A stretch of 64,000 nucleotides of DNA, taken from assembly GCF_964355755.1 (NCBI RefSeq), contig NC_092680.1:4317001-4381000 (forward strand), in the 5' to 3' direction. Under the pieces are notes generated by a model that did no database searches, was not told the origin of the DNA, and was given only the letters and a program-made list of their open reading frames with translations. The translations under genes were made by a program, and so were the position numbers. Shown piece by piece: positions 13,601 through 23,400 of the stretch; positions within the stretch are counted from its first letter, which is position 1; each line of letters opens with the position of its first letter. Source of the DNA: Antedon mediterranea. Its lineage: Eukaryota > Echinodermata > Crinoidea > Comatulida > Antedonidae.

Positions 13601-16600
13601 ATTCTCACCTGTATTTGTCTTTTGAGTGATGTCTGTAACCTTGAGAACATTTCTCCTCTGTCACCTGTCACTTCTTCATTACATTCCATCGCTGTTTCTA
13701 CAGAATCTTCCACAGTAGGTAAATCAGGAATCTGCAAATTTGTAATTTCTAATTAAATACACTACATCGGGGTAATCATTTTTTTTCAGTTTATTTAGCA
13801 ATAAGCTAATATTATCTACTACTAATAATGTTTAAAAAAGGTGTCTATAAAATATATATATATTATTTTTCTTTTTTATTACTATATTATTTATAATATT
13901 ATTATTATTAATATATTTATTATTAAGGACATCTGTTGCATTGCAGCAAGAAAAATATTAGAGCTAAAGTTAAAAAAAAAGTTTATGGAACAGTGTTATT
14001 TGATGTTATCCGTTGCATAATTTATTAAATTATTGAAAATAAGACTAAAAGAAAGTACCCTGCACTTACAGTAGCCATGTTGACTAAAAGACCACCCTTT
14101 GACTTCTCAATGAGAGGATCAAAGCCCTGCAATATAAAAAAAAAACAAAAATAAAAATATGTGCTGCAAATTATTATGGATTTTACTAAAGTGATGGCTG
14201 GTTATATTATTGTAAGGATAGGGAGTTTACATATCGTGTTGCACAAAAATTTACAAAAAAGAATGATAATCGCATACATGTAGGTAAGGATAATACAAAG
14301 TAAAGCTAAGATGATATTTAAACCACATGCTTTTCATGATTCATCACATATCAGTGACTTCCACCTGTTTATTATTATTTATCTGATACATCCCACTTCT
14401 ATAAGTTATACAATAATGTGGTAGAGAATGCATTGAAGAATATTTTTCCCTTATAAATAAACCAATAGGAAATGTATTTACAAAATTATAGGTTTAGACA
14501 GATTATAGAAATAAAATCAATTCATTCGGGCAGATACCTCTATCAAGGGGACACCTTACTATTAAGAGGACACTTTACTGTGAGATGGCTGAGGGGAGTA
14601 CAGCATATTGTGTTTTAACATGGAGCTGTAGCTTGGTGGTTAACTTGCTTGCCTTCCAACCCCAAGGTCTGGGGTTCAATGCTGACTTACTGACAGGGTT
14701 GTAACTCACGACTCGTTCAACTCCACTCCCTAAGCCTCAAGCACGATAAAGTATTAAATAGTTTATCCATCCTATAATTTGCGAGTCACTCGCTGTTGGA
14801 TGCGTATGAACGAAACACTACGGACAACTCTATTCAGGGGACACTCATATTAAATGTACACTTTGGTGCCCTTTAATATGGTTTCTACTGTACCTTTGCT
14901 ATTTTAATTAATCTTTTTGCTTCATCTAGGTCTCCTTGCTTCTTTGCAGTAAGTGCTCTTAACTGGAATTCTTTCTTTCTTTTTTCTAGAACCTCTAGTT
15001 GTCTTACAACAGTTGGTTTTAATGCTGATAAATAAAAAGAAAAAAGAGCCATCATTTCAAGAAGACAACAGTAATAAAATATGAAATCATCTAATGTTTT
15101 GTAAATTCAATATTTTTATGATTGAAGACTTTTGTGCCACATTTGTTGTCTTGTCCCTTGGATGAAACATAAAGTTGTTGGTCCTGTACATAATACAGGT
15201 GCATGCTAAAAACGTGTTGCACTGCTGGCCTAGTGCAAATTTTCTCAGGTTCCAGGACAGCATGAGGTAAAGACTAATAATAATTGTTCAAAATTCTTAC
15301 TATCTATCTCAGTTTCAAGTTAAGCTTAAGAACGATTATAAATACCTTTACCTTTTTTATTTATAAAATGTATAATATTTGTTGTTTATACCTGGAGAGG
15401 CTTGCTTTGCTGTGCCTTGCTGTGGTTTCTGGGCTTCTTCTTGTGATGCTATTTGTTGCACTGTTCTTGGCTTTAGCTTAGGCGGTTGGGCAGCAGCCTG
15501 ACCAGGAGGCTGGGCGGCAGGCTGGCCAGAAGGTTGAGCAGCAGACTTTGTTGAACTCTTTGTTGGTATAGGGGGGTAGCCAGGAGGGGCTGGTAGTTCC
15601 TCATAATCTATCGGTCGTCCTGCTTTTTCTTTCTTTATTGCATCTTCATATTGCTAAAAAATAAACATATAACTAAAATAGTGTTGCAGTGTTTTTCTAG
15701 ATGCAATGTTTGTTCTCTGGTAGAACATGAATCATGGATTCTAGCATAGAATCATAACTTTAGACCACTGAGATTGTACATGGTGACTATAGGGTTCAGT
15801 GGAGTAATGCAGAGGCCCGAGTCCCCTGGTTTAGACCTCGGGTGTTTTAGCCTTTTTCAACATATTTTAATGCCTGTTTTTTTCTCTGGCACTGTTCTGG
15901 GGCCTTTTGGTTTAGCCAGTGAGCACTGATAGCCCTACACCACTTCTAGGATGAGATTTGAGCCAGGAAGCAGTGGGTACTGTTTTATAACCAACACTAG
16001 TACTGTACATTGTATTAAGTAAATACTGTAGCATACTTGATACTTCTAATGCAAAATATCTAGAGTAAAACTCCTATTATGGGAACACCATTAGGACCAA
16101 ACAAGGAACAAACTGTCCTTTTAGATAGGAGTGTCCCTTGAATAGGGGTTGGCTATAGTGGTAGAACATAAAGTATATTGGCCCTTGTTCATTCAGAAAG
16201 TGTCCTGTTAATAAGGGTGTCCTATGCAGGCCTTTTCTTTTAAGTCAAACCTAACACACTCCTAAACTGCCCTTGAGGAGTGCGATTTACAACATGCTTA
16301 AATTTGGCAAACTTCTACACACCAAAATACAAAACACATACATGAATTTACTGAGGAGTGCAATTTATAGCACACCTATAATTTTCAAAAGACAAGGCCT
16401 GCCTATAAGTGTTCTACTGTAGTCAAGCATCAGTTACTGAATAAATCAATCAAATATTTAATACTCGTTAAATTCATAAATGAATGCATTAGCGATTACA
16501 TATTTAAATTCTAATACAGTATACCTTTAGTATTCTACCCATCCTCCTTGCCTTCCCTGAATTATTTTCCGCCTCAGCTTTTTTCTTTGCTTCTTTATAT

Positions 16601-19600
16601 TTTGATAGTCTTTGTTGAAGTGCTTCCATGGCGTCCTTTGGATGAGACACGTCCTCAGTGGTTGATGGGCTTTGTTCAGCAGTCTGGCCTCCAAAGCCTG
16701 GTGGAGGTGGCGGCATGTCACTGAGATCAACATCTCCTGAATTTTCAAAGTCTTTCACAACCAGATCAAATTGCTGAAACAAAATAATTTGTTAAAACAA
16801 TCTTTTTAAAAACTTTTTATACACAAGCTCTATCTACAATATCAAACTTTATGTGACAAAAAAAATGGATGACGATGTCACATCACTACCATATTTAAGC
16901 ATATTACTACCATGTTTGGGAATATCACTACCATATTTGGCATATAAAACTTTTTTCTCAAACTAATTTGATAGTGTAGACAGAACTTATGGTGGGCTTT
17001 TATCTGATTAAGTCTGGTATTACATTTATAATATTTATAAACAAACCTTAGATATTAGTAAGAATTCTCTAGCCGTGTTCAGATCGCCTTGTTGCTTTGC
17101 TTTAACAGCGGCTTGCATATACTGATTCCCTCTTTCTGATAGAAGAATATATCTACTATCTAATATTTAAAAAAAGAAAATAGTGAGTTTTGTTTGGGAT
17201 ATAAATACCAGTTTTTTTCACAATTGAAAATGATCAACATACTAGGATGTTTTGTTTTTATATATTTAGGCAAATTGACAAGGATAAACATAAGCAAATC
17301 ACTATCCTTAAAGATGGCAATCCTGCTCACAAGATGCTCTACATAAACAAAGTCTTATTACAAGTCTTTGAGAGAGGAGTTGTAATTTGTCATTAGAACA
17401 AGACCCGACATGACAGAACTTGAAACCAGGACCCTTGGATTGGTAGCCAAGTATCACAACTCAAATTTAATTTACTATGCATAGTTTTCCCTCACCTGAT
17501 TTTAAATTTGGCCTTACAGATGGCCCTGGTGTGTCTTCCTGATGGACTGCAACACGGCTTGAACTAGCAGCTGATGGTGTGGGATTGTCTTCTACAGGCC
17601 TGGGAGGTGATACTTGAGATGTTGGAGGTGTCAATTGTGCTGGAACCAAAGGTGTTGGAGGTGACACTTGAGGTGCTGCTGGTGATACTCTGGATGCTGC
17701 TTCAGGTGCTGCTGGTGATATGCTGGTTGATGATTCAGGCTTTGGAGGTTCTGCTCCTTTAGGGGGAGGAGGTTTACCAACTATAACTGGTGGTGGAACA
17801 TCAGCAGGGTCAACTTTCTTGCCAGATTTTAGCTTTCTGTTAATAGCCTTTACTTGCTGTTAAACAAGGTAATATAATTTATATTAGTAATAAATAATTG
17901 ATTGGTTCTTTCTGCTGTAGAAGAGATTTGACTACATAACAATATTTACAAGTAAAGCATGATGCTGCTAAAAAAGCTTAAAATTAAAATTCATAGAATA
18001 TATATATATTTATAATGGTTTGAAATAAAAAAAGATATAAAGATATGTTCTTTTAAAAGAAATAAACGTATTTGAGTTTTCACTTTTTATTTTGTCACAT
18101 AATGTTTGATAGTGTAGACAGAGCTTTAGATGGTATAGTATGGTTATATAATATAAGATGAGTGAAAATGACATTACAACCCACCAGACAAAGTGGAGAA
18201 CTTACATCTAACCCTCTTGAGAATCTTCTAACTTTTGAATCTTCACCATTTGCTTTAGCATTAGCAATCGCAGCTTGGTAATTCTCTAAACGCTCAGCTA
18301 CAATTGAGGTAAGGTCTGTTTTCAACTCAACCTCATCATTACGGATCTGCGCTGGAGCAGGAGGTGAGGGGGATGCCTGCTTTGCAGGAGAAGGCCCACT
18401 GTCCTCTACAAGGTCCTGAAATTCAGCCTGTAGAAAAAAAATTACAATCATTAACAACATTTGTTGTATTTATTTATTCAAATTTAATCACACTCTTGTT
18501 TACAAGACCAGCTAATTCTGGTTTATGAGTGAACAAATATTTAGCAACTAAAATAGACACAGATAAAAACATCAAAAAAAATTTGTTGTCATATATGTAA
18601 TTGTATTAAACATAAAAATATAATAATTAATTAATATAATAATTAATATATATAATTATCTGTATTTTGTAAGCAATATGTTTATTATGTCAATGTATTT
18701 TGTAGAATTAAACTTTTTTAATAAAGTGTACTCACTAATAGTTCGTCATCATCCTCCACATCATCATTGTCAGTGTCATCATGTGTATCACTCATAGCAC
18801 TTGCTACCATGCTGTCAATCTCTGGCATAGCTGCAACTCCTATAATTAAAGATATAATAAACAAGATTGGTCAGATTGCTACAGTACAATATGTATAGTA
18901 TGTAGAGAATAATTTTCAATGATTCTGGAAAAAAAAGTACTCTATGACCAATTGAATGTCATATCGTATTTATTCAAATAACAAGCCATAGTAGTGGTGG
19001 TGGTAAGGGGGAGGGGAAGGGGGGTGTTTGGCTGTTTAATAAAATAAATACTTGTAGATATAAAAAAAATACTACATAATTAATATCAAGAAGTGATAAA
19101 ATAGAGTAAAAATTTAATCAGAATGCTCGGTCAATTGTAGATCATGTTAATCAGAATTCTACTACAAATAGAAATGTGTGTACACATACAATATTGTGTA
19201 TCATGTGTCGGGGTGTTTATTTGAGAAAATAAATAAATAAAGACCCTTGTTTATTCGAGGGAGCCGTTTATTCAAAGCGAGCGTTTATTAGAATAAGTAT
19301 TAGATTTTAGGCCAGGAGACAGGTCTTAAATAGGTGAGTCACTCAGCCAAAACGCAAATCTACTGTACTGAATGTTTGTGGTAGTTGTAACTTACCTGTA
19401 GTTCTTGGTTTTGGTTTGGGTTTAGGAGAGGATTCTCCACCTAACAACGCTGCTAACTCAGCCTCCAGAGCTTCATCGTTCCCATCATCTTCAACATTAT
19501 TCAGTGACTCTAAATCAGGAATCCCTGAACTGTCGAGAAACCCCAGCTATATATTGAAAAAAAAAAAGGTATTATTATTATTAAATTTAGCATGATGATT

Positions 19601-20145
19601 GTTTTACACCTGGACTGAATTTCAATATGATTTCTATCCTGACTTTACCTTGATGATTGCTTGTGAACTTTATTATGCTAACTATATAAGTCGCCTAACT
19701 AGACTACTAGGCATAGGGTCTACCTAGAGTAGGCTAGGCCTAGCCTTTAGTAGTTTAGCCCTACCCTAGGCCTACTAGGCTACTTCTGCTAGCTAGACCG
19801 GCCTCCTACTAGAGTTCGTTAGTTAGGCCGCCTAGCCAGCCTACGTACTATTACTATTTTAGGCCTAGAATACTAGATAGGCCTAGTAAAAAAAGAGGCT
19901 AGATTAGATAGGCTCTAACTCTATATGGCCTAGCTATAGGCCTAGGCCTACTAGGCCTATTACTAAATTACTATATTATAGAAAATAGGCCTAATATAGG
20001 TAGGCCTAGCTAGGCTAGGCCTATTATAGGCCTAAGACTAAGCTAGGCCTACTAGACTAGTGGCTAACAAGAATAATTAACTTACTTGAGCTGCTAAATG
20101 ATGTGACTGTTTCTTTGTACTTGTTTTATCTTTTTTCCTAAACAT
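4644..20145 (-). CDS. CC2D1A: CC2D1A/B orthologue (Lgd), 25 coding exons, 963 aa
   Basis: Coding exons in order: 20145-20086, 19546-19396, 18839-18736, 18427-18206, 17856-17496, 17159-17047, 16773-16525, 15653-15392, 15024-14894, 14126-14070, 13731-13609, 13212-13154, 12955-12839, 12527-12454, 12071-12016, 11816-11668, 11494-11404, 11080-10943, 10622-10596, 10382-10366, 7211-7151, 7011-6885, 5126-5050, 4836-4789, 4661-4644. All use GT-AG and the total is 2892 bp. Four DM14 repeats lie near residues 148-205, 307-362, 385-445 and 512-575, each ending in a Pro-rich stretch (e.g. DMPPPPPG). A C2 domain spans about 679-825 (from AEVVIVRG to EKWLVID) and a helical tail follows. The length is close to what I recall for human CC2D1A (about 950 aa). 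Family knowledge: DM14 repeats bind the ESCRT-III subunit CHMP4/Shrub, and the protein acts in Notch/endosome traffic. The exons at 10596, 10366 and 4644 (27, 17 and 18 bp) are the least certain, though phase supports them. Confidence 0.93.
5169..5676. mobile_element. Short relative of the 56.8-kb MULE-like element
   Basis: It has inverted ends CATAAGTTGGGGACCCCT (left) and AGGGGTCCCCAACTTATG (right), preceded and followed by CGAT..T / A..TCG. This matches the TIR of the 56827-59579 element. No clear target duplication is seen. Inside are an (ATT)n tail at about 5424-5443 and a tRNA B-box-like GGTTCGAATCC at about 5539. It lies in a CC2D1A intron. Confidence 0.7.
5690..6880. other. CC2D1A intron, nothing recognisable
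   Basis: AT-rich intron with no family repeat or coding signal that I could support. Confidence 0.4.
7212..9317. other. First two-thirds of a 3.15-kb CC2D1A intron, nothing recognisable
   Basis: The intron between coding exons 10382-10366 and 7211-7151 is AT-rich, with A/T runs at about 8050-8200 and 8880-8945. No exon or intact repeat was found in this part. Confidence 0.4.
9318..9411 (-). mobile_element. MITE family A fragment
   Basis: CATCACTACCATATTTAAGC and a right end TTTGATAATGTAGACCGAG. The left end is lost. Confidence 0.6.
9871..10025 (+). mobile_element. MITE family A
   Basis: The left end CCTGTCTACACTATCAAACT and right end TTAGTGTAGACAGAGCATTA are inverted copies. The core has the AAATATGGTAGTGATATG unit twice and ACATCATCATGTCCATATA. 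Confidence 0.85.
10048..10180 (-). mobile_element. MITE family A, opposite orientation
   Basis: Ends AGCTCTGTCTACAATATAAA and TTTGATAGTGTAGATGACAG. The core reads GATGTGCCCATAATATGGAC to TACCATATTTGGGCACATC. It lies only 22 bases from the preceding copy. Confidence 0.82.
10745..10880. repeat. Degenerate family G MITE fragment with a G run
   Basis: AAGAGAACACC...AGTGTCCTCTAAATG...AGTCCCTTTAATAGGAG followed by a run of about 12 G. It resembles the 'AAGGGGACACC' repeats at 14529 and 16069. Confidence 0.4.
11221..11373 (+). mobile_element. MITE family A
   Basis: AAGCTTTGTCTACACTATCA at the left and TTTGATAGTGTAGTCAGAGC at the right. Two AAATATGGTAGT units. It lies in a CC2D1A intron. Confidence 0.85.
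11884..11980. repeat. Imperfect 97-bp foldback in a CC2D1A intron
   Basis: Arms TATAGTTCATTAATT (about 11895) and AATTAATGAACTATA (about 11962) are inverted; GAGATA and TATCTC extend the stem with a gap. Single copy, origin unknown. Confidence 0.5.
14529..14893. mobile_element. Family G MITE interrupted by a SINE
   Basis: The left part reads ACCTCTATCAAGGGGACACC. The right part, inverted, reads GTACAGTAGAAACCATATTA then AAGGGCACC. Between them sits a tRNA-derived SINE at 14621. It abuts the exon at 14894, so the 3' end of the repeat touches the splice donor side of that exon. Confidence 0.55.
14621..14812 (+). mobile_element. tRNA-derived SINE, copy 1
   Basis: The A-box region is GTAGCTTGGTGGTTAACTTG and the B-box-like region is TCTGGGGTTCAATGC. 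Then follows a tRNA-unrelated body (AACTCCACTCCCTAAGCCTC, ATAGTTTATCCATCCT) shared with the copy at 22541. Confidence 0.7.
16069..16423. mobile_element. Family G MITE
   Basis: Left end AGTAAAACTCCTATTATGGG AACACC. The right end, inverted, reads CTACAGTAGAACACTTATAG. The interior repeats the theme (AATAAGGGTGTCC, AGGAGTGTCCC). The ends are degenerate. Confidence 0.5.
16825..16990 (-). mobile_element. MITE family A
   Basis: AAGCTCTATCTACAATATCA to TTTGATAGTGTAGACAGAAC. Three 'CACTACCATATTTGG' type units, one more than most copies. Confidence 0.82.
18081..18128. mobile_element. MITE family A, right-end fragment
   Basis: Only TTTGTCACATAATGTTTGAT plus AGTGTAGACAGAGCTTTA is present. Confidence 0.65.
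18960..19340. repeat. Degenerate 'TTTATTCGAATAA' repeat
   Basis: CGTATTTATTCAAATAACAA at about 18966 and several TTTATTCGAGG / GCGTTTATTAGAATAAG motifs at 19235-19300. A similar ACCATATTTATTTG..TTCAAGAAAATACGG pair occurs at 58898-58983. It looks like a decayed MITE; ends not defined. Confidence 0.35.
19660..20085. repeat. AGGCCTA-rich low-complexity block
   Basis: Within about 425 bp the motif AGGCCTA or TAGGCC recurs well over a dozen times on both strands, mixed with CTAG and TAGCTAGG. It lies in the first coding intron of CC2D1A. It is not a clean tandem array. Confidence 0.75.
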
Positions 20146-20254
20146 TGTGTCTGCAAAAAAAGAAGTTTTTGACAATAATACTTAATAGCTAGGCTAGGGC
20201 CTAATAAGTTAGGGCGCCGACAATAACGTTTCCGCCCCGGACTGAATCACTTAC

Positions 20255-20300
20255 TTTCGCGAATCGCACCACCACCGACGACGGATGTTTTGTTTTGAAA
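20255..20300 (-). other. CC2D1A: 5' UTR exon of CC2D1A (5' end approximate)
   Basis: On the minus strand GGTGGTGGTGCGATTCGCGAAA is followed by the donor GTAAGT (20254-20249). The coding exon begins after TTTTTTTGCAG at about 20151 and has ACACA before the ATG. The upper boundary at 20300 is a guess. Confidence 0.5.
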
Positions 20301-20458
20301 TTAAACACAACAAACAAATATCTGTTTTCGTCAATAGAGGGCGTTGTTAAAGCCTACCCGCTCCATGCATCCATGCTTGGTACATTTTTATAAAAAAAAG
20401 ATTCACATATTTTACGTTATAATCGTTGATAAATCTACAATTTAATAATTTTATCAAA
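20256..20458. promoter_or_regulatory. Bidirectional promoter region, CC2D1A (-) and EIF3I (+)
   Basis: About 200 bp separate the CC2D1A 5' UTR exon donor from the EIF3I ATG. The part nearest CC2D1A is locally CpG-rich (CGACGACGG, TTTCGCG). TCAATAGAGGGCGTTG at about 20331 resembles a CTCF-like core. No TATA box is obvious on either strand. Transcription starts are inferred. Confidence 0.6.
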
Positions 20459-23400
20459 ATGGTAAGTATTTGTATAAACATAAAGTTCCACATATTGTAT
20501 TCATTTTAATAATAAGGTCTATTTACTGGCGATACAGTGCTTAGTCTGCTACTGCTAGCTAGCTAGGCTCAACCTCAGGCTCAGCCGAGATAATTTGGCC
20601 TAGGCCTAGGTAGATATCAAAACAATTTTTTACGGGCATATAATCGATGCAATGGGTGTAAATGCACACGTCAGTAGGCCTAGGATTTATGGCCGTTGAA
20701 GATTTCATTGTGTTGTCGTTGTGTTTTCTGAAATAATTCCGGCTAAAAATAATTGCCAAATTATAATAATATAATAATCAACAACAACAGAAAAATTGAC
20801 AAATGATAATAGTAGGCCTTTCTATTTAAAATATATATTTATTATTGATTTGACTTTGTTTAATTGTTTACAATTACTTTTTCCCACTTTGTTTTTTTGA
20901 TAGAAACCAATTGTACTATTTGGGCATGAGCGTTCAATAACGCAAATCAAGTACAACCGTGAAGGTGACCTTCTACTATCATGTGCTAAAGATACTCAGC
21001 CATCTGTTTGGTACTCCCTCAACGGTGAACGTCTTGGAACATTCAACGGCCATGGTGGCGCTGTCTGGTGTATAGATGCGAACTGTATCCTCTTGTTTTT
21101 TGATATTTCTATCATTTGTTTTTAAATTTTCATTTTGTTTTCAGTACAGTACAGTAGTTGAATTTTCTTCCTTAATGTATTCTACCAGGGGATACAACAC
21201 AAGTTTTAACAGGTTCTGCTGACAATACATGCAAATTATGGGATTGTGAAACTGGTAAGCACTATGCACATGTCAATTGTATGACCCACTATATGACCCG
21301 GGAGAGATGTGTTATGGATGCGTCATTTACAAATAATTATTGACACAGGGGTACATCATAAAACCTACTGTAGATGGTATGTCACATCAACGAACAATGG
21401 TATGTCAATGTCCGTAACTTTACCACCCAAAATATGTTATTTGGGGTGGGTCAAACTTAAAGTCTTTCTGACTTATATGATTACTTCATTGTATTTATTA
21501 TCCTGTATGTTATGTTATATTATATTGTGGAAATAAATTTAATTGAAATTGAACATGGTCACAGAGTGCATGAAAATGGGTGTAAATAATTTTGTTGATG
21601 CACATGTTTGTCATAGTATTCATACAGTAAGGCATAACGAACATCGGACAAATGACGCACCTCTCCCTGGAGTCGTATGTATAGTGGGTCATACAATTGA
21701 CAAGTGCATTAACTGATAACAGTATTTTCTTGTTGAAGGGAAAAAGGGGAAAGCCAATATAATATAATCACAATTATTACCAGTTGTCTTTCCCATTTAG
21801 GGGTGACAGTTTAAAAATTACCTTTTAAAGTATGGTGCAGTACTGATGTTCTGTACAACTTTTAATTTGGCATTTAAGATACTACAGTAGTCTGTCAATA
21901 GGTTCTTGGTTGTTCGACTTAATACATTAAAAAGAAAAATTAATATAAAAAAAAATAATTGGTCCATACAAGTTGTTGATTTAGAAACCATCAAAAAGCC
22001 TTCTGGCGGTACAAACATAATGCCACTGTAACTTGGTAGACAAGAAGATACCAAAGTACTTGGGTTCAAATCCTCAATTGATACAATACCATAATTGTTG
22101 TAACCAAAACACCTTATACAAACTAAATTTGTTAAAGCCGACTTTCGTTTGTCCCCTTATTCGTAATTTGCTGCAATAACATATGTATCTTAAAGTTTAT
22201 ATTTTGTTTCTTAAGGTACTCAATTAAATGAGTTTGAAATGAAATCTGCTATAAGGACGTGTGGTTTCAACTACAGTGCTCGAACTATGATGTTTTCAAC
22301 AGATAGAACCATGGGACAGACATGTCAAATATTACTATTTGATACAGCTGATGGCAGCCAAGTCAGTAAGTAGTTTTTGTTTTATTCTTGTAATCATTAC
22401 TGTAGGCAGACATTGTAGTGGAACTGTATCTTCATTTTCATTTCATTTATTTATTTGACCATCAAAACATAAAAATACAATGTACAAAGATGAATTGGTC
22501 AGGGACTGCTAAAGTAATACGATTACTGTAACTACAAGAGTCAGCAGTCCCATCTTGGTTGTTAACATGCTTGTCTTCAGATTCCAAGGTTTAGTGTTCA
22601 ATCCTGACCTATTTTAGTGCCAGGGTTGTAAAACATGGCTGTCTCTACTCCACTCCCTAAGACTAAACAAAACTTATTCAGTCATGGTATAGCTTATCCA
22701 TACCTGTAATTAGAGATTTACTTGCTCTTTGATGAGTATGAAATAAAAATAGATAAATAAATCATTTTTAAAATAGACAACACAACTCATAATTCACTAA
22801 CTGTGAATCAACTTGTTGTAATTTATTATTTATTTCTGTTTTGTAACCAACAACATTTTTTAGTAGTTTGAATCATTTTAGATTCATTTTATTTCCGTCA
22901 CAGAAAACAGCAAACCTTATATGGTGTTCGACGTTGAGGGGCCAAAGGTCACAAGTGCTATATGCGTTGGATTAGACAACTACATTTTATCAGGGCATGA
23001 GAACGGTGAATTACGGTTGTACGACATAAAGGTAGGCAGGAAATGTGACAATACACTTTAAATACTAATGAAATAAATCAAATTTAAAAAATATATTGTA
23101 ACCCCAACCATTTTATTCAGTGTACGTATTGACTGTAGTAGTTGAACAAATAATGACAAAAAAAAAACATTGAACCAACATAAAATTTGACAGAAGAGAG
23201 AGCACTGTAAGTGGCTGCAGGACATGACGAGACCCTTAGGTGAGAAGCATGTTATTGAAAGAAAGTGTAACATCTAGTCCACAGCCCCTTGAGCACTTTA
23301 GTTGATATGTGCGCTTTACAAATCTTATATTACGTAGTGTACATGTAAGACTCACTTGGTATATCTATTATTTTCTCTTTGTTTACTACTTATTTTTGCG

